Made by a program: the position numbers and the translations under genes | The notes under the pieces: generated by a model | Database searches by the model: none | Told to the model about the DNA's origin: nothing | Seen by the model: only the letters and a program-made list of their open reading frames with translations | Origin: Balanoglossus misakiensis | Lineage: Eukaryota; Hemichordata | Length of the DNA: 64,000 nt | Assembly (NCBI GenBank): GCA_040954595.2 | Contig: CM082594.2 | Location: 5,394,001 to 5,458,000 of the forward strand | Direction of reading: 5' to 3' | In this document: piece by piece, positions 48,401 through 60,071 of the stretch | How the letters are laid out: each line of letters begins with the position of its first letter | Numbering within the stretch: the first letter of the stretch is position 1

Positions 48401-51400
48401 GCAGAGGGCTAGCAAAAATTGATTCCAGAACTGTGGCATAGTTTTTTTCTAATTTGAATGATTTTAACGTATAATACTTCCACATCTACAACATAGTAGG
48501 CAAAGATAACAGAACGACATGCTTCGCACATTTAAACATCCTATAATTTAACCATTAATCGAGTTACTTGGAGTCGTTTAACTTTCACACGTTTGGGAAG
48601 CCAGTTCAGGCTTACAAGTCTGTCCCAGAAGACACATTAATTAATTGAAGTGTGCGCACATTAAGGTAAATAACGAACGTTAATCTGTGATCATTAAAAC
48701 AATACAAACAGACGGCTGGACAGACAGGAAACTGAATTTTGTGTTGTTCTGTGTTCTGTTTTGTAGAATCGTGGACAAAGGGCTAGCATGGCGAGGAGAA
48801 CAAACACAAAAAAACATGCCAACGTCACGTTTTGACTTTCAATAAACGGGGTTCAAAGGTTGATTGGTAGTAACAACATGATCGATATACAAAGGGTACA
48901 AATCTAGAAGTAATTAACTCGGTGACACTATGTTTAGATTAACAAAATAAAAATAATAAAGTAATGAAACTATATTCAAATTGAATGTGGCATTTTATTG
49001 CGCCATTACTTGAATCAAGGCATATGGTGAGAAACGCTTACGAATACAAAGTTTAGACATTCAGTTTAGAAAGCAGTTAACCTAGCCCGGAGACCAGGGC
49101 GTAGGGTGTCAACATTTGATAGATCACTCGTTATCCATTCGTTACTAAGCGACCCTGATCGTTGCCAGGGCTACTATCTTTCAGCTCATCGGGACATTAC
49201 TCGACTGTCCCCGGGCGTTGTATTCTAGATCGACGCCCTGGTCTCCGGGCTACAGTTAGCCCCTTTTCATGTATAGTTCCACCAGCTTTGCGTTTTGTGT
49301 GCGTTTGGGGGGGGGGGGTTCAAACGTATGATTTTATTTCACGCGAATAGTCTGTATTTACTCTGTGGTAACGACCGACGTTAACGAATGGTATTGGCTA
49401 TTTCCTCGCGGACAATAAATTTCAATCTAGCACAGGTAACGATGTGAGATTTTCGATCAATTTAATTCGGTGCTAAATTTTCCTGTGGCCTTGCAGTGCT
49501 TCACCTAACCTGGACACCTGATAAGGCTGTATCCTAAACCAGCCTGTATACTGTTTCATACGGTGCAATTTTCACTACATTGACATGCTTTTATTGTAGC
49601 CCGTCTCATCAGGCCGTGACGATACTGTCTTCCTATAGCTGACTGTGCCACCGGTTCGGGTAAAGCTTGAGCGGGGTCTTATTGCTGTCATCTTCACCTG
49701 ATTCCTGGTCAGTGTGTGTAAAATATGACTTTTGAAAATATTGTATTCAGCTCAGTTCAAATCAGCTTACAATAAGTCATCTGCGATATAGCAGAAAGGA
49801 AATATAATCAGCGCACTCGTAATTATTTGATGTCAACGTCACTTGAATTTTGGGACAACTGTCTTGTACTGCAGCAGAAACTAGCAGACCGTGTACAATT
49901 GAGTTATATTTGCGATTGTTGCGACTAAAATTAAGTAAACACTAATCTCGACTGGAGAAGTTGGCAAATAAACGGCGAAGATTCCAATTTATTTCCAATT
50001 ATCTCGAAAAGAACACATCTCAATGGTAGGGTGCTGCATTGAAATGTATCTGTACTCTTTTGTCACGCAAATTCAGAAATCAATACTTCCTCCTATTAAA
50101 AAGACAAAAATATTCCGTCATATTTGGCGATGCCCCTGATGGGAAATTCGCTTTAGTTTACACAGCGATGACTATACAGTAGGGCGACTATTTAGACCAC
50201 TTTATTAAAAATTTCGGAGTATGACATCACCGAAAACGTTTTCATTAACTTACATTTAGTATCTGTTCATTGTAAGTCATTTAATGACTCTGTTTTTCAT
50301 TTTCTTGTTATATCTAATTTGTAACGTTCAAGTTGAGGTTGTACGATGATCCATGTCTCGGCACAAGATCTCGCGTGAAGAGCGTGAATCAAGTATCCGC
50401 AGATTGTCATAACACACAAATGAATGGCCCTAATGATACGAATCAACATACTGCGTTGGATATTACCTTGTAACATATTTCATCTCCATTGGGACGCAAA
50501 ATTTTAATTACCGTTCTACAAATCAAACAGAGACATTAATAGCCCACGGTAAATTGATTCTGGTGTAGTTTTCAATGAAAGTGGGCGATTTAATTACGTT
50601 TTTTCACAAATCGCGTGAGCCAAGTCAGAATTTGTATGAAATAATAATAAAAAGAACATAGCAGGTGTTACACCACACAGCTGTGACTTATTAAGTTTTT
50701 TTTGTTTCAAATACCGATTGGCGTAATTCTATGATTATCCCTTGATTTAGAATATGGCAAGTGTCATATACTCCTGGTGGTTTGTTACACACTGAAGATA
50801 CATTCTCCTAAATTTTATAGGGAAATCGTGAATTTCTATTTCGAAATATTTTATCACCCGAGTAGAGTCTCGTTTTCAGTGTCATATTGTCATGTCTGAG
50901 TTTTATTACCAGTGAAATAAAAAATACCCGCGAAATTGTTGTACTAAAAAGGAACTCTGGCTAGGTAATAAAAGGTGGTTTTCGAGTGTTTCCAATGTGG
51001 AACTCGCGCGCCGGTGCGTTGTTATTTGTGATATAATTATCAGGTACACATATACGGAGATGTTCGTTGCAGACGAAATCACTGAGACATGCTGGATACC
51101 TATCCAGAATGATGCCATAAGGAAAGCATGTCTTGGCTTATAGACACACTGTTCACGATTCGAAACAGACATGCAGTGAGCGAAAATTAAAAAAATGTAA
51201 AATGAGGGTAATTTGTCTTTTTAGGCCACCAGTTGTCAAAACTCGTGCAAATTGTGTCAACACGTGATGAGCAGCGATATTTTAACGTGGTATACCACAA
51301 GAGACCAATTACTTCGCTGTCTATATTTGTACAGCATCCTGATCAACCGACATCAGTCAGTGCTGGGTAAAATGAAACCTCAACTTTATTTCAAGATAGT

Positions 51401-51761
51401 CAAATATATGACTCGTGTTCGGATCAACCACTGCCAAAGCATGACGATTTCAAATATTGACTTCCGTGAGCGTACATTTCCCAGTCATGTCTCCGATTCC
51501 ATAATGCCATCGTTGTAAAAACTCCCGGGACCAAAGCCGGTTTTCGCTCGTCAGAAAAACACGCCCGAGTCAATTCCCAGCCGTACGGCGTGCAGAGGCG
51601 GATCGCCTTAACCTGTCAGTTTCAATCGATGGCGTTCCGATCGCATGGACTTCACGCACATATCGGCCATGTTTGCACGTTTGATTGTACGGAGTGATAA
51701 ATGGGAAAGTGTCGCGTGTTTGAAAGTGTGGAGAAAACGAGGCAACGAAACACAGGTGGAT
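45451..51761. other. Intergenic region, no firm gene
   Basis: About 6.3 kb of mixed sequence. An open stretch at 45469-45687 follows an acceptor-like TTGACTCTAG, and another at 46827-47021 lies just after TCTCTGTTCAG. Neither shows a known domain nor a clear continuing exon. The small inverted-repeat element at 49083-49252 is annotated separately. A 12-G run lies near 49307-49318. Confidence 0.4.
49083..49252. mobile_element. MITE-like element with 20-bp terminal inverted repeats
   Basis: TAGCCCGGAGACCAGGGCGT (49083-49102) is the exact reverse complement of 49233-49252. The element is 170 bp. The flanks are CAGTTAACC on the left and CAGTTAGCC on the right, a possible 9-bp target duplication with one mismatch. 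No coding sequence. The class (hAT-like or other DNA transposon) cannot be fixed from this alone. Confidence 0.65.
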
Positions 51762-52590
51762 TGAGCTTTGATATGCTAAATACCTATTCATTCTATTGGT
51801 TAGTCGCTATATTAGCATTTGAATTCCCCCACTAACGCCACATACCTGAAGCTTTAATATGCTAAATACCTACGGCTACTCGATGGAATAGTAATGGATT
51901 CATTCTATTGGTTAGTCGCTATATTAGCATTTGAATTCCCCCACTAACGCCACATACCTGAAGCTTTAATATGCTAAACACCTACGGTTACTCGATGGAA
52001 TTCATTCTATTGGTTAGTCGCTATATTAGCATTTGAGTTCCCCCACTAACGCCACATACCTGAAGCTTTAATATGCTAAATACCTACGGTTACTCGATGG
52101 AATTCATTCTATTGGTTAGTCGCTATATTAGCATTTGAGTTCCCCCACTAACGCCACATACCTGAAGCTTTAATATGCTAAATACCTACGGTTACTCGAT
52201 GGAATTCATTCTATTGGTTAGTCGCTATATTAGCATTTGAATTCCCCCACTAACGCCACATACCTGAAGCTTTAATATGCTAAACACCTACGGTTACTCG
52301 ATGGAATTCATTCTATTGGTTAGTCGCTATATTAGCATTTGAATTCCCCCACTAACGCCACATACCTGAAGCTTTAATATGCTAAACACCTACTTCTACT
52401 AGATGGAATAGTAATGGCTTCATTCTATTGGATGGTCGCTATATTAGCATTTGAATTCCCCCACTAACGCCACATACCTGAAGCTTTAATATGCTAAATA
52501 CCTACCGCTACTCGATGGAATAGTAATGGCTTCATTCTATTGGTTTGTCGCTCTATAAGAATTTGAGTTCCCCCAATCACGCAACATATC
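51762..52590 (+). repeat. 102/112-bp satellite, eight units
   Basis: CATTCTATTGG recurs at 51789, 51901, 52003, 52105, 52207, 52309, 52421 and 52533. Spacings are 112, 102, 102, 102, 102, 112 and 112. Long units carry an extra ATAGTAATGG-type 10-bp block. Each unit contains TTAGCAT and ATGCTAA (an inverted pair), CCCCCACTAACGCCACATAC and an ATTGG box. The first unit is shortened and the last is diverged. Confidence 0.97.
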
Positions 52591-53482
52591 GATTTCAGTG
52601 CCGTCCACTATCTTAGTAGTTTTTGGAGAGCGCCGGTTATTTTATGACACACTCCAAGTTATATTTACATCAGTGTTTAGGGGGTGCCCTTCACCTGTCA
52701 GCAAATTTAGCCTTGTATAAGGGTACATGCTTCCAGAGCATTTTCCTTTCACTTTAAAGGTTTTTTTTTCTGTTTTTTCCTGGGCGGCTATATGCTATTC
52801 ATATTAGTGTAAGATACCGTTTTTTTCATTATTGTAAGTGTCACTGCCAATTGGCGAATCATCAGACTGTGTATATCTATTTACTTTTTGTTATAAAGGC
52901 GGTATTAAATACACGCGGGCGGCTGGTACTGGAACACCGCTCCCTCCATATACTAGTATACATGTGTGTATGCGCGTGTCTTTTGCAGTGTGCAGTGCTA
53001 TAGACTAGCATTCGAGTAATCGGCCAAAATCAACGCACAGGTGCAATATGTTGATTCACATAGGCAGCTTCACAGAAGGGTTATTCGAAATGACAATCAG
53101 GTCACCGTGTCATATTACCCTTACCGATTTATTTGTCTCAGTTCGTCTAATTATGCGCCTCACTTACGCCATAAGACAAGGATCAGACTAATGAGTCCAC
53201 CCCACATCCGATTTTAATCCAATTGGGATTAAAATGACGAGTACTTATACTATACCGTTTGAATTTACTATCAGGAAAACTATATACAACGTGCACAAGC
53301 TCCTCACGTGATTATAGTTTTTGTCCAAAGAAAGAGTCCAGTGGTTATCATAGAGACTATAGTGCTTTCTTTTAATCGGTAACTGTCATCGAGAGAAAGT
53401 GCAGGCTTCGACAACGAGTACATTGCACGTGACGCTAATATATAATTTAATATCATTCTGATTTCTTCTTTTTTTTCCACAG
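52591..53482 (+). other. Upstream flank of the SLC45 gene
   Basis: No gene is seen. The stretch ends in a strong splice acceptor TTCTTTTTTTTCCACAG (AG at 53481-53482). The SLC45 coding exon therefore probably begins at 53483 with 337 nt of 5' UTR, preceded by a non-coding first exon that I did not locate. The palindrome TATACTAGTATA lies near 52960. Confidence 0.5.
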
Positions 53483-53819
53483 GACTTGGCAGGTCGCAGT
53501 TTCGGGTCAGTGCTCCAAATTTCAGAAGTTCTGAAGACCCGCGCTGCGCGTTCATCTACGGCTGTACACGTCGCGATTTCTGAAAACCTTTTAAAGTTTA
53601 TACACAGGAGGGAAAGATGGGCTTGCTGGCACGGGCGGTCAGATAATGCATCCTGACAGAAACTAAACCGCCGGAAACTTGGCATGAATTTTTAATCCCG
53701 GCAAGCTCTGTTGAACTTTGCCAATAGTTGCTGTCGATCTCTTCCCGTGCTGCAGCTGTGCCACTAGAGGAAAGGTTCCCAGTCGCGAGTCTTCAGTTCA
53801 GGAGAGAGGGAAATTAACG

Positions 53820-55558
53820 ATGGATACCTTCCGCGGGATAGCGTCATACTCGCGGGCCTACTGGAACAAGCTATGGAAGTCGAAGGAGAGAGACGAGGAC
53901 CGGATCCCAATCGCCGGGGAGAGCGGCTCGATGTTCGACAACAGCGTGCGCAAGACCCGCCTCCAGATGATCGTGCTCAGTTCGGCTGTTTGCGGGATCG
54001 AGTTCTGCTACGCCGCCGAGACGGCCTACGTGAGCCCCATCTTGCTGAAAATCGGCGTACCTGAACAGTACATGACCCTGATATGGTGCCTGAGTCCGCT
54101 CCTGGGATTCTTCCTGATGCCCTTCCTCGGATCCGGCAGCGACAGATGCCAGTCCCGCCTCGGGCGCAGACGACCCTTCATACTACTCCTCTCGGCGGGT
54201 ATTATGATCGGTCTGATATTCGTACCCAACGGAAAAGACATAGGTCTAATGCTTGGAGACTCGGGCGACCCGCGAATCGTCAACGGACGCTCCGACGGCG
54301 ACCAGAATATGACGACTGTGAACATGACGACTTCTGAAGCTGCGGTAACCTTGGCAACTGTCGAGGGGACGATTGAAACGCAGACTTACATCTTCACAGA
54401 GACTACAGGTTTTAATCTCAGTATTTCTGCTAATGACAGCGTGATCTACGACGACGGCGGCGGAGAAGACGAGTATGATTACAGCTACTGGGATTACCTC
54501 ATGGAGCACCACCTCTTAGCGGGACACCACGTACGAGGAATCATCATCACGGTGATGGGCGCCGTGCTCTTGGACTTCAGCGCCGATGCCTGCCAGGCGC
54601 CGTGCCGGGCGTACCTGCTGGACGTCTCCGTGGCCGAAGACCACGCCAGGGGCCTGGCCACGTTCACCATGATGGCCGGTTTCGGCGGCGCTCTGGGCTA
54701 CGGCATGGGCGGCATCAACTGGACCAACACGTCCATCGGTCGCGCGCTGGGCGGGCAGGTGCGCGTGGTCTTCACGTTCGTCCTTCTGATCTACGCCTTC
54801 GCGGCGACCTTGACGGTGACGAGCAACAAGGAGACCCCGCTGTACGAACTGGAAGGGCGGAAGCCCAAGAAACACACGAAGATGACGAAGTACAGACAAG
54901 TGAGCGAAGACAGCGAAGGGAGGGACGTGTACGAAAACCAGCACACGTACGGAACGGGCATACACGGCGGCACAGGCGGAAAATCCGACTCGATGGAAGC
55001 CCTGGAGCGACTCGGGGCGTACCAAGCGGTCAACGGCAAGGGGCATCCCGTGGACTCTATCCCCATGGAGACACTGGCGAAAAAGACGCCAGATTCGCAG
55101 TCAACGATTGCCGATGAAGCGTTCGAGGATGAACCACTCCCCCCGATTTCGATGAAGACTTACCTGAAGTCAATTATCTATATGCCTTACTCTCTCCGCA
55201 TTCTCTGCCTAACAAATTTGTTCTGTTGGATGTCTCTTGTCTGCTATTCGCTTTATTTTACAGATTTCGTTGGTCAGTCAGTGTACGGTGGCGATCCCCA
55301 CGCACCGCATGGTTCTGTAGAACATCACGCCTACGAACGTGGCGTGCGAATGGGATGCTGGGGTATGGCCGTGTATTCGCTATCTTGCTGCATGTACTGT
55401 GGTTTCATAGAAAAACTTGTCGCTAAAATAGGTGAGTGACTTTCAAATCGCAATTTCAGGGTCAACGATTAGAGACCTTCATCACCTGCAGACTAGGGAT
55501 CTCTGCTGCTTAGATGGACAGGCAGGCAGGCAGACAGACAGACAGACAGACAGACAAA

Positions 55559-55621
<63 letters not shown>

Positions 55622-58236
55622 CACGAACGAAAGAAAGAAAGAATGCACGAAAGAAAGAAAGAAAGAAAGAATGAAAGAAAGAAATTATACGTACTATCAA
55701 ATACGTTAGGTCACCCCCGAAGTCTGAAAAGTGTTGTACGCCTTCAACAATACAGACAACCGACAGAGATCAGAAACGTTTATTTCGTTTGATTTAACTT
55801 CGGGGCCTCGGAAATGCCAAGGGAAAAGCCCAACGCGCAATCGATGAAGTCAAGAAGCGAAAATAGACCGTCGTTGAATAGCCAAAGATGTCGGTTCACT
55901 CAGCTATGTGCCTCGCTCACAAGCACCTGAATTGCGATTCGTACTTTCTGATGAACCTACGTGTATGTTGCCGTGGTAACCATCTGCAGGGGATGTATTT
56001 TTAAATCTCCGTAGCACAGCCGCGCATATCAATGTTGCGAGATGACAATCTCATGGGCGTTGTGGCATGTTTTATTTGTATAAGTTGGAGTGTTCGGATC
56101 TGCGTTTGTATACGGATCGGAATCCGAGCTGCGATCCCGCATGAAGTTATGTCATTTCTTTCGCCCGCACCGCTCCGCCCTTGGGAATCGTCTTGTTTGA
56201 CGGGATAACGGGACTTCACAATCAGCACGCGATGGATGAGGTTTTAGGGTCGACCGATCTGTCTCAGAAATTTAATTAAAACGGTGAAGGTCAAAATCGT
56301 TCACGAAATAGAGACTATAACGAGGAAGGTTGTCAACTGATTATGGGATAAACTAGAAAACGAAAGAGATGCGAAAAGGAATATACATGTAGTCAGTGTT
56401 AAATATTGTAGTCTTCACACGTATCCAGTGTTTTGTCGCTCGCAATTTATATGTTACACTTGCTGTGTCCAATCTAATTTTATTACCGTATAACATATTT
56501 TGAATTCCCAATTAATTTCAAATCACTGAGGTTTTACCTGCCTGAGAAATTTTCTTCAGTTGTCGTGAGCATCGCTTGTCGGCTCAATATGAAATTTTAT
56601 TTATTTACTAATTTATTTATTTATATATTGTTATGGAAACGTAATTATCTTCTTATTTTGATTTTTTTTTTCATATTTCAGGAGCCAAGCCTGTGTACAT
56701 CGCTAACATCCTTACCTACACGGTCGGTATGGCTATTCTAGCACTCGCACGCACCCCCGCCGCTGTCATCATCCTCTCCTTTACGTCCGGAATCATGTAT
56801 GCCACTATTTTCACGATGCCGTTCCTGATTCTAGCCCACTATCACTCCAGTGACACGGTGAGTTTGGCGTGTTCCATCTTGGCAAAAATGGTCTGTTTTT
56901 GGTTGAAGGGTTCAGAAAAACATTATACTTTTTTTATTTGGGTATTCCTAAGAAATCAGGGTCCAAGTTGTAAAATGATTTCAAAACAGAATTCGAACAG
57001 GCTTAATGGAGATATTGATAATAGCGCAAATTCGGAACTGTTTTATTCATGTGGTCAAGATTTATCGTGTGATGTATTTTGTCTGTTTGCTTGTGTTTTA
57101 TTTCCACAGATTATTACTGCAGCGTTTTATAGTACCAAACAAGATCAAATTCTTGTAGGTATTCAAGAAGCGCGCAATTTAGAGTAATGCGCTGTTTTTT
57201 TCCAATACAACCATTTGCACATTTGGAACTCAAAACACCGCTGATAAAAATGCACTGGCCGAATAAAAGACTCTTTTTATCAGGCAATCTGTTCCAAATG
57301 TCAATATGTTTGTGACTTCCAGCAATGCATTTGTTCTATTCCCAACCCACTCAAAATATAAGCTTCTAAGAAAACGACTGGCGCGCTCTTGTAAAGTCTT
57401 TTTCTTGGGTTGTAAGTTAAGGTTACCGTTTCTTTTGCACAGTGCACTTTGCGTAAATGTTAAACTAGTTTGCATCGAATATTAAATGTATTTCCGATAA
57501 TATAAAACAAAGTTAAAGTAAGGAGTCTGTAAGCAACGCTCCCGTATGCTTCCCGGGGTCCTAATGGGTTTTTTTTGGTTAGATTTTGTAAACATCGTAT
57601 AAGTGCAATGTCTTTATCATCGAAAAATCGGTCAAACTCGCAGTTTGTATGATAAAACTATAGACAATTACTTCAGTATACGGAACAAAAATGATAAAAT
57701 GGAGTCAAATATTGCGATTTTATAGTTATGTAGAAGACCCTGCAGGTAAGTTTTGTCATAGATACTCGAAAGTTGTAACCATGGTTGCTGTGAAAGAAAA
57801 CAGATTGGCACACCCTGGTAACCAGGCAACTAGAACATCAGCGTTGTTGTGTGCGGTCGGAGATACATTCCCCCAGGAAAAAATGTTGGCTTGTGTTCGA
57901 TGGTATAATATATACAGGGAAGTAAGGTTTTATCGCCATGATTCTGAATAGAAAATTATCACAAACAAATAACTAATAACTCGAATTTCCCCTCTTCTTT
58001 TTCAGTTTGAAAAAGTACACGATGGAGAGAACAAACGCCATCACCAAGTCCGTGGTCTGGGCACAGACATCGCCATGGTGCAGAGTATGGTATTCTTGGC
58101 TCAGTTCTTGCTCTCCAGTTGCATGGGGGCTGTAGTCCACGCTGTGGACAGCACAGTGGCCGTTGTCGTCAGCGCTTCATTTTTCAGCTTTCTGGGTTCG
58201 ATAGCCGCCACGCAGGTGGTATATCTTGATCTATGA
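53820..58236 (+). CDS. slc45: SLC45-family proton-coupled sugar transporter (3 exons, 672 aa)
   Basis: Exons 53820-55431, 56682-56857 and 58006-58236 (phases 1 and 0) give one frame of 673 codons. The start ATG has A at -3 and G at +4; there is no earlier in-frame ATG after the last upstream stop. It is a 12-TM major facilitator: TM1-2 with YAAETAYVSPILL; the MFS loop signature GSGSDRCQSRLGRRRPF after TM2; a TM3-4 loop with sequons NMT, NMT, NLS and NDS; then LLDFSADACQAPCRAYLLDV, an SLC45 hallmark, and GALGYGMGGINW. A ~150-residue cytosolic loop precedes TM7. Exons 2 and 3 supply TM9-12, with RGLGTDIAMVQSMVFLAQF typical of the C-terminal half. Closest subtype looks like SLC45A1/A2/A4, unresolved. 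It is expected in plasma or organelle membrane. It is convergent with canopy. Confidence 0.92.
55432..56681 (+). other. slc45: SLC45 intron 1
   Basis: A 1.25-kb phase-1 intron (G|GTGAGT at 55432; acceptor TTTTTTTTTCATATTTCAG ending 56681). The microsatellite near its 5' end is annotated separately. The rest shows nothing coding. Confidence 0.9.
55515..55683 (+). repeat. GGCA/CAGA/GAAA tetranucleotide microsatellite
   Basis: A compound simple repeat: (GGCA)n to (GACA)n to (GAAA)n with a few GCAC interruptions, about 85 bp inside the 5' splice site of SLC45 intron 1. Open frames through it (Lys/Glu/Arg or Phe/Ser/Leu-rich) are artefacts. Confidence 0.97.
56858..58005 (+). other. slc45: SLC45 intron 2
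   Basis: A 1.15-kb phase-0 intron between ACG|GTGAGT (56858) and TTCTTTTTCAG (ending 58005). Reading on past the donor gives an open run ending at 57186; this is only intronic read-through. No other feature is seen. Confidence 0.9.
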
Positions 58237-60071
58237 TGCGCGGATGGAACGAGAGAGTGTGACTGGTGCGCAGAGGAACGAGAAAATGTGACTGCTATCC
58301 AATGTCCGCACATATATAACAACCTGATGATCCTAAAACCAAGAATTTAACATTCCAATATTTTGCTGCTTGATTTAACGAACCAAATGAGAGAAAAAAT
58401 AAGCGCACAATATTGTGAAGCTGGACGGGGGTCAAAGTTATACACTTGAACCCGTTTTGTGTTATTCTTTGTCAATAATTTTCTGTAATATTGCCTGTGA
58501 AACATTTCACTTGGTCGAGTCTTCGCCAATGGTTCGTCAGCAAATAAGGTTTCGCAAAACACTTGTTATTGTCAAGCGCCACCGGTCCATATAAACGTGT
58601 TGCAAGAGTGAAAAAATGATGTCACAAGAATCGTCTTTACAAACTGATATTTTCAGTGTTGAAAAATGTAGGAATGTACATTTTGTAGTTGAAGCAATAA
58701 CAAATTTTAATCAATCTTACATGTAAATAGATTCATGGGTGTCCATGTTTGTTTGAGGGTTAAAGGGACAACGTGACCATCTTTTGACAGTTTTTTGGTG
58801 TTGAGGCAGGAAGTTATTACATCTCTGTTACTGGATCCTAGTGAATCATCAGTGCCATACTGTACCATGCATACTATTGTCAGAAGCTGGTGACAGTGTT
58901 CCTTTGATTTCCTCGACTTCTGAGTCTGGTTCAAATCGTGTCTTCCCAAGTAACATATGTGTGTGCGTGTGTGTGTGGTTTAATGTGATAAAGTGATGGA
59001 ATAGTTTGGAAATACGCCTGTAATGTCATATCACTTTGGTGATTATTGTTTAATGTAGAAAGATAAATATGGCATGATGGCGGCCATTTTGCCTAGACAA
59101 CACAAATCTGGCGGCCATCTTGATTTGATGACACGAGCATGGATATTTACATTGATGTGTTGCTCTCCTACAGGGTGTTTTAATGCATATGATAGATGAT
59201 TTCAAGAAATGGATATTAAACTTTAATTTAATGTTGTGACTAATGGGCAGGTGTATTTATTTGTGAGTGATATTGTGGTAGGTAAAGGTCCAGATGTATG
59301 TATGTATGAATGTGTGTGTGTATAAAAGTATATACGCCATCACAAGGGACTTCTTTATCAAAAATTGTGTGAAGTACATTGTATAGCACTAATGTAATGA
59401 GCAGGATAGACGATTCATAAAATCTCAGAAAATACAGTGTTTTATTCTTGAAAAAAGATATCAAAATTGACAAGTACAATGAAAAGTAGAAAACAAGGCA
59501 TTTCAGTGGTGAAACACAGAAACATGAAAAGTCTGTCAAAAACAAGCAGGAAAGGTGAATTTATCATTATGGATACAAGATGACATATAACGCTAAAACT
59601 TGACAAACAGCAGAATGTTTTGACAAAAACAAGAATTTTTGAATTGATCTACTGCTCCTATTGCACAATGATAATTACAGTGACATTCTAGGCTGTTTTG
59701 TTTTCTCAAATGAAACACAATGAAGATTTGAAGTGAGTTACATCAAGTTTTGCCATAAAACAGTTTCAGATAGTGAAAAGTTCATACAATCATTCATGAT
59801 GATTGGTATGTATAAATCTGCTGACAAGCTTTGTAGAGAAAATCTAAATCCAAGATGGCAGCCACCATAACGCTGTTTTCATGGCAACTAAATCCAATAT
59901 GGCTGCCGCCATTCTTCAAAGATTGGCCATTCCAGGGAGCCAGTACTGACAGGATTATTCAATTTTAGTACATGGGGAGGACAGGGTCAAAGGTTGCAGT
60001 CTGGACGAATGAGTACATCTGTAATACAGCACCAATTATGACAGCAGAGAATTTTTGCACTTGTCTCCTGG
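58237..60071. other. Convergent 3' region between SLC45 and canopy
   Basis: The downstream flanks of two tail-to-tail genes. On the minus strand AATAAA (TTTATT on plus) at 59441-59446 would end canopy about 630 nt after its stop. On the plus strand the only variant signal noticed for SLC45 is ATTAAA at 59215-59220. A GT-rich microsatellite lies at about 58957-58978 and GTAT/TG repeats at 59296-59322. Four YY1-type motifs occur at 59079-59090, 59110-59121, 59852-59863 and 59896-59907. Confidence 0.5.
59079..59907. promoter_or_regulatory. Cluster of four YY1-type AANATGGCNGCC motifs
   Basis: All four match exactly: AAAATGGCCGCC (minus, 59079-59090), AAGATGGCCGCC (minus, 59110-59121), AAGATGGCAGCC (plus, 59852-59863) and AATATGGCTGCC (plus, 59896-59907). 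The two plus-strand sites lie in a diverged 44-bp-spaced duplication (CTAAATCCAANATGGC). They may be part of a dispersed repeat rather than functional sites. Confidence 0.4.

Noticed and set aside
53718-53819. Upstream extension of the SLC45 protein by 34 codons
   Set aside because: The extension starts at a TTG, not ATG; the first in-frame ATG with good context is 53820, and the extension looks like 5' UTR.
55514-55792. Lys/Arg/Glu-rich and Phe/Ser-rich open frames
   Set aside because: Direct translation of the GAAA microsatellite in SLC45 intron 1.
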